This document shows positions 31,208 to 34,602 of a stretch of DNA of 34,602 nucleotides, piece by piece. The stretch covers positions 1 to 34,602 of the forward strand of contig QYQJ01000155.1 of the NCBI GenBank assembly GCA_007280875.1, read 5' to 3'. The stretch comes from Bacteroidota bacterium. Lineage in GTDB: Bacteria; Bacteroidota; Bacteroidia; Bacteroidales; FEN-979. Position 1 is the first letter of the stretch. Each line of letters starts with the position of its first letter. Made by a program: the position numbers and the translations under genes. Under the pieces are notes generated by a model. It saw only the letters and a program-made list of their open reading frames with translations, made no database searches and was not told the DNA's origin.

Positions 31208-32134
31208 ATGAATATGACTCGACAATCACAAAATCCCTGGTTTGATGCCCGTAACTTCTTCAGACAGAAGTCGATGCTCTCTTACCTTGTGCTCATCAAC
31301 ATCGCCGTCTGGATCCTGCTTCAGATCATCCGGGTACTGGCCTTCCTGTTTGAAAATACCGAGACTGCTTCGGCATTTTCAGCCGTGATCGACTACCTCG
31401 CAGTACCGGCTTCGCTACCACTGCTGTTGCATCGCCCCTGGACACTCTTGACTTATATGTTCCTCCACGTCAGCATCTGGCATATCCTCTTCAACATGCT
31501 CTGGCTCTTCTGGTTCGGCCGCATTTTCCTGGAATACCTGACGGAAAAGCAGTTGCTCCTGGTCTATATGCTGGGCGGACTGGCCGGAGCCTTTGCATAC
31601 ATTTTTGCCTATAATGTATTCCCGGTTTTTGCACCGATGCTGGGACGATCTTACGCACTGGGAGCTTCGGCATCGGTGATGGCCATCGTAACAGCCATCG
31701 CTTTTTACGTCCCGAACTACAGCCTTTACCTCCTTTTTTTCGGAAGGGTCAAAATCATCTACATCGCAATAGTACTTTTCATCCTGGACTTCTTCACCAT
31801 TCCCGGTGGAAATGCAGGTGGACAAATTGCACACATTGGAGGTGCATTGCTTGGATTTCTCTATATCAAAACCCTTCGGCCATCATCCATCTCCGGATTT
31901 AGTTCCAAGGTTTCCATCTCGTCCTGGTTTACCCGTATGTTCACCGTCAGTAAAAAAGGTCGGGACAAGAAACGGACTGCACGAAGGCCCATGACCGATG
32001 ATGAATTCAATTATCAAAAGAATCAACAGCAGAAGCGGATCGATATGATCCTGGACAAGATCTCCAAGGGAGGGTATGATAGTCTGACCCGCGAGGAGAA
32101 GGAGTTCCTTTTCAAATCATCCGGAAAACATTGA
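31208..32134 (+). CDS. Rhomboid-family intramembrane serine protease, second copy
   Basis: A protein of 308 residues. The catalytic residues are Ser154 in GASASVMA and His209 in IAHIGGALLGFLY; the IWHILFNMLWLFWFG helix is conserved. A charged cytosolic tail of about 70 residues (DDEFNYQKNQQQKRIDMILD, then SLTREEKEFLFKSSGK) is a DUF6576-like extension common in Bacteroidota rhomboids. It differs considerably from the first copy, so this is an old pair and not a recent duplication. It is 8 bases ahead of the EEP gene. Confidence 0.92.
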   Translation: MNMTRQSQNPWFDARNFFRQKSMLSYLVLINIAVWILLQIIRVLAFLFENTETASAFSAVIDYLAVPASLPLLLHRPWTLLTYMFLHVSIWHILFNMLWLFWFGRIFLEYLTEKQLLLVYMLGGLAGAFAYIFAYNVFPVFAPMLGRSYALGASASVMAIVTAIAFYVPNYSLYLLFFGRVKIIYIAIVLFILDFFTIPGGNAGGQIAHIGGALLGFLYIKTLRPSSISGFSSKVSISSWFTRMFTVSKKGRDKKRTARRPMTDDEFNYQKNQQQKRIDMILDKISKGGYDSLTREEKEFLFKSSGKH

Positions 32135-32142
32135 TTTCAGCT

Positions 32143-33267
32143 ATGGGGAAGTACCGCAACACATCCTCCCGTATCTTTGCCTACGCCCTACTGATCATTA
32201 ACCTGTTGGCGGTCATCTCTCTCTTCTGTTCCTATGCCGCGCAGTATATCGACCCTCATGAATCATGGATCTTTGCCGTTTTCGGACTTCTGTACCCATG
32301 GATCCTGATTGTCAATGTCTGCTTTATAATTCTCTGGCTCATCCTATGGAAAAAATATGCCCTGATCTCCCTGATTGCCATCCTGATCGGATGGAAAGAA
32401 TTGAATACCATGATCTCCCTACCGGGTGAGAATCCCATCCTCTTGCCTGGTCCAAACTTCAACCTAATGACGTGGAACCTTCACGGGTTTGCCGGACAAA
32501 TGAATGTCAGTGGTGATGTCAGACCTGAAGTTACCGAATACCTGAACGCGGAGAGTGCGGATCTGGTCTGTCTCCAGGAGTTTTACATCCGGGAAGCCGA
32601 ATCGGACCCCGTGATCCAGAAAATGGCCAGAATGTGGGGACTCCCCTATTATTATGTGGCAGATTACTACCATACCGGGAAATTGAACGAGGTGATCGGA
32701 ATTGCCACATTCAGCAGGTTCCCGATTGTAAGGAGAGGGTCGCTCAGCCATCAACCCAGAAATTGCTTCTGCATCTTTACCGATGTGGTTCTGGATCAGG
32801 ATACTATTCGGATCTTTAACGTTCACCTGGCTTCGCTGCGTCTCGGACAAAAAGACATTAATTTTTATTACCAGCTGAAGAAAAATGAAACAGATAACGT
32901 GAATCTGAGAGCCGGGTTTTTCAGTATCCTGAAAAAACTGAAGCAGGCTTTCCAGCAACGTGCCACGGAGACAGATAAACTACAGGAAGCTATCAGTCAA
33001 TCTCCCTATCCTGTGATCGTTTGCGGAGACCTGAACGATTCCCCGTTCTCCTATACCTATCGTCAGCTTACACGGAACCTGACAGATGCCTACCGGGAAG
33101 CCGGCGAAGGATTCTTCGGAAGCACTTACGACGGAGCCTTCCCAAATTACCGGATTGATTATATTTTCTACGATACCCATTTCAAAGCCTTCTCCTACAA
33201 AAAATCGGATGTCCAGTTCTCCGATCACTATCCGGTATCGGGACTGATCATGATTTCCACCAGGTGA
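32143..33267 (+). CDS. Membrane-anchored endonuclease/exonuclease/phosphatase-family protein
   Basis: Three N-terminal membrane helices (about 10-30, 40-62, 68-85) are followed by an EEP catalytic domain. Seen: [10 protein letters not shown] (metal-binding Asn), VCLQEFYI (catalytic Glu), [22 protein letters not shown] (Asp/Asn), and [10 protein letters not shown] with the final Asp-His. Such proteins act on phosphodiesters or phospholipids; the topology places the enzyme outside or at the membrane. ATG 32143 is chosen; a TTG at 32131 overlaps the rhomboid stop. The uvrB gene follows after 1 base. Confidence 0.88.
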   Translation: MGKYRNTSSRIFAYALLIINLLAVISLFCSYAAQYIDPHESWIFAVFGLLYPWILIVNVCFIILWLILWKKYALISLIAILIGWKELNTMISLPGENPILLPGPNFNLMTWNLHGFAGQMNVSGDVRPEVTEYLNAESADLVCLQEFYIREAESDPVIQKMARMWGLPYYYVADYYHTGKLNEVIGIATFSRFPIVRRGSLSHQPRNCFCIFTDVVLDQDTIRIFNVHLASLRLGQKDINFYYQLKKNETDNVNLRAGFFSILKKLKQAFQQRATETDKLQEAISQSPYPVIVCGDLNDSPFSYTYRQLTRNLTDAYREAGEGFFGSTYDGAFPNYRIDYIFYDTHFKAFSYKKSDVQFSDHYPVSGLIMISTR

Positions 33268-33268
33268 T

Positions 33269-34602
33269 ATGGAGTTTAAACTGACCAGTGAGTTTCAGCC
33301 AACCGGTGACCAGCCTGAAGCGATCAGACAACTGGTAGAAGGACTGGGGCGGGGAGATGAATGCCAGGTGCTGCTGGGAGTGACCGGATCAGGGAAAACA
33401 TTTACAGTAGCGAATGTCATACAGCAGGTACAGCGCCCCACCCTGGTCCTCAGTCACAACAAGACGCTGGCTGCCCAGCTGTATGGAGAATTCCGGCAGT
33501 TTTTCCCGGAAAATGCCGTGGAATTCTTCGTTTCCTACTATGATTATTACCAGCCGGAAGCCTATATCCCGACCACCAACACCTACATTGAAAAAGATCT
33601 CTCTATCAATGATGAGATTGAGAAACTGCGGTTAAGCACCACCTCATCTCTCCTCTCTGGCCGGAGGGATGTCATCGTGGTCTCCTCTGTATCGTGTATA
33701 TACGGGATCGGAAATCCGGATGATTTTGCCAGCAATGTGATCCATATCAAGGTGGGGGACAATCTCAGCCGGAACAAGTTCCTGCTGGCCCTGGTGAACA
33801 GTCTCTATGCCCGGACTGAAGGCGATTTTATACGGGGTCGTTTTCGTGTACGGGGTGACACCGTGGATATTTTCCCGGCATACCTTGATTTCGCTTACCG
33901 GGTCATCTTCTGGGATGACGAAGTGGAGAATCTGGAGGCCTTTGATCCGACAACCGGCCGGAAGATTGATCAGTATCCCTACCTGAATATTTATCCGGCT
34001 ACTATTTTCGTGACCTCCCCAGATAAGATGAAAGAGTCTCTCACTGAGATCCGGGATGACCTGATCAGGCAATGTGCCTATTTCAGGGAAAACGGAAGGG
34101 AATTCGAGGCCAAGAGACTGGAGGATCGGGTGTCGTACGACATAGAAATGATGGGTGAACTGGGTTACTGTTCAGGGATCGAGAACTATTCACGCTATTT
34201 TGACGGCCGGGCACCCGGCTCCAGGCCTTTCTGCCTGCTCGATTACTTCCCGGATGATTTCCTGATGGTTGTCGATGAGAGCCATGTTGCCGTACCGCAG
34301 ATCCGTGCCATGTACGGAGGAGACCGTTCACGCAAGCAAACTCTGGTGGAGTATGGATTCCGGCTTCCCTCTGCCCTGGATAACAGGCCTTTGAAATTTG
34401 ACGAATTTGAAAGGATGATCCATCAGATGTTGTTTGTCAGTGCCACTCCTGCCGATTACGAATTGCAGCGGTCTCAGGGTGTGCTGGTGGAACAGGTGAT
34501 CCGGCCAACCGGGTTGCTTGATCCGGAGATCGTCGTGCGGCCCAGTCAGAACCAGATCGATGACCTGCTGGAGGAGATCGATCACCGGGTCCGGAGCAAG
34601 GA
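33269..34602 (+). CDS. uvrB: Excinuclease ABC subunit B, 3' end outside the window
   Basis: The first 444 residues of UvrB, the damage-verifying helicase of nucleotide excision repair, which works with UvrA and UvrC. Seen: [15 protein letters not shown], Walker A GVTGSGKT at 37-44, the beta-hairpin region [23 protein letters not shown], the Walker B-type DESH at 336-339, and the helicase motif [11 protein letters not shown]. Full-length UvrB is about 670 residues, so roughly a third, including helicase motifs IV-VI and the UvrC-binding UVR domain, lies to the right. ATG 33269 follows the EEP stop by one base. Confidence 0.97.
   Translation, partial: MEFKLTSEFQPTGDQPEAIRQLVEGLGRGDECQVLLGVTGSGKTFTVANVIQQVQRPTLVLSHNKTLAAQLYGEFRQFFPENAVEFFVSYYDYYQPEAYIPTTNTYIEKDLSINDEIEKLRLSTTSSLLSGRRDVIVVSSVSCIYGIGNPDDFASNVIHIKVGDNLSRNKFLLALVNSLYARTEGDFIRGRFRVRGDTVDIFPAYLDFAYRVIFWDDEVENLEAFDPTTGRKIDQYPYLNIYPATIFVTSPDKMKESLTEIRDDLIRQCAYFRENGREFEAKRLEDRVSYDIEMMGELGYCSGIENYSRYFDGRAPGSRPFCLLDYFPDDFLMVVDESHVAVPQIRAMYGGDRSRKQTLVEYGFRLPSALDNRPLKFDEFERMIHQMLFVSATPADYELQRSQGVLVEQVIRPTGLLDPEIVVRPSQNQIDDLLEEIDHRVRSK

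Overview
The window reads as a chromosomal segment of a free-living or environmental Bacteroidota bacterium, probably from a metagenome assembly. The clues are several -7 boxes of the Bacteroidota form TAnnTTTG, a TonB receptor with an N-terminal carboxypeptidase-regulatory-like domain, weak Shine-Dalgarno use, and paired rhomboids of which the second carries a charged C-terminal tail typical of the phylum. Almost all genes are on the + strand. I see no rRNA, tRNA, CRISPR array, phage or transposase gene.

Layout. 1-4.1 kb: the C-terminal part of a CrtI/retinol-saturase-like oxidoreductase, a C45 (acyl-CoA:6-APA acyltransferase-like) Ntn hydrolase and a B12-domain radical SAM protein. 4.1-8.0 kb: a hairpin repeat, a hypothetical protein, a TonB-dependent receptor, a small protein with an A7 frameshift, and an OB-fold-like lipoprotein. 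8.1-16.2 kb: a TetR-controlled RND efflux operon (TetR, TolC, HlyD-type adaptor, RND pump) with a perfect palindromic operator; tolC carries a one-base frameshift. The operon runs on into a GH114/TM1410-like lipoprotein, a small membrane protein and an internally deleted GNAT-YoaP protein. 16.2-16.9 kb: gene debris and very small ORFs. 16.9-18.3 kb: a PH-like membrane protein and a DDAH/arginine-deiminase-fold protein, bracketed by heptanucleotide repeat arrays.

18.3-24.3 kb is the most interesting region: a tight seven-gene operon with an HtrB-like lipid acyltransferase, a caffeate-type O-methyltransferase, an ABC-2 permease, a small HTH-like protein, a BtrH-like acyltransferase, a discrete acyl carrier protein and a sulfotransferase. 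It looks like the tailoring and export half of a lipid or polyketide biosynthetic locus with no ketosynthase in view. The C45 hydrolase, radical SAM protein and oxidoreductase at the left edge may belong to the same locus. 24.3-34.6 kb is ordinary chromosome: two secreted hypotheticals, an amidohydrolase lipoprotein (minus), a DUF6580-type membrane protein, a GroES-like protein (minus), mutL, two rhomboid proteases, an EEP-family membrane protein, and the 5' part of uvrB running off the window.

Two patterns cut across the window. First, five repeat arrays with unrelated words all have a seven-base period; they sit at gene edges and in several cases supply start codons, stop codons or C-terminal residues. 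Second, at least three one-base frameshifts (two in A7/T7 runs, one in tolC) suggest either sequencing indels or real decay; raw reads would settle which.
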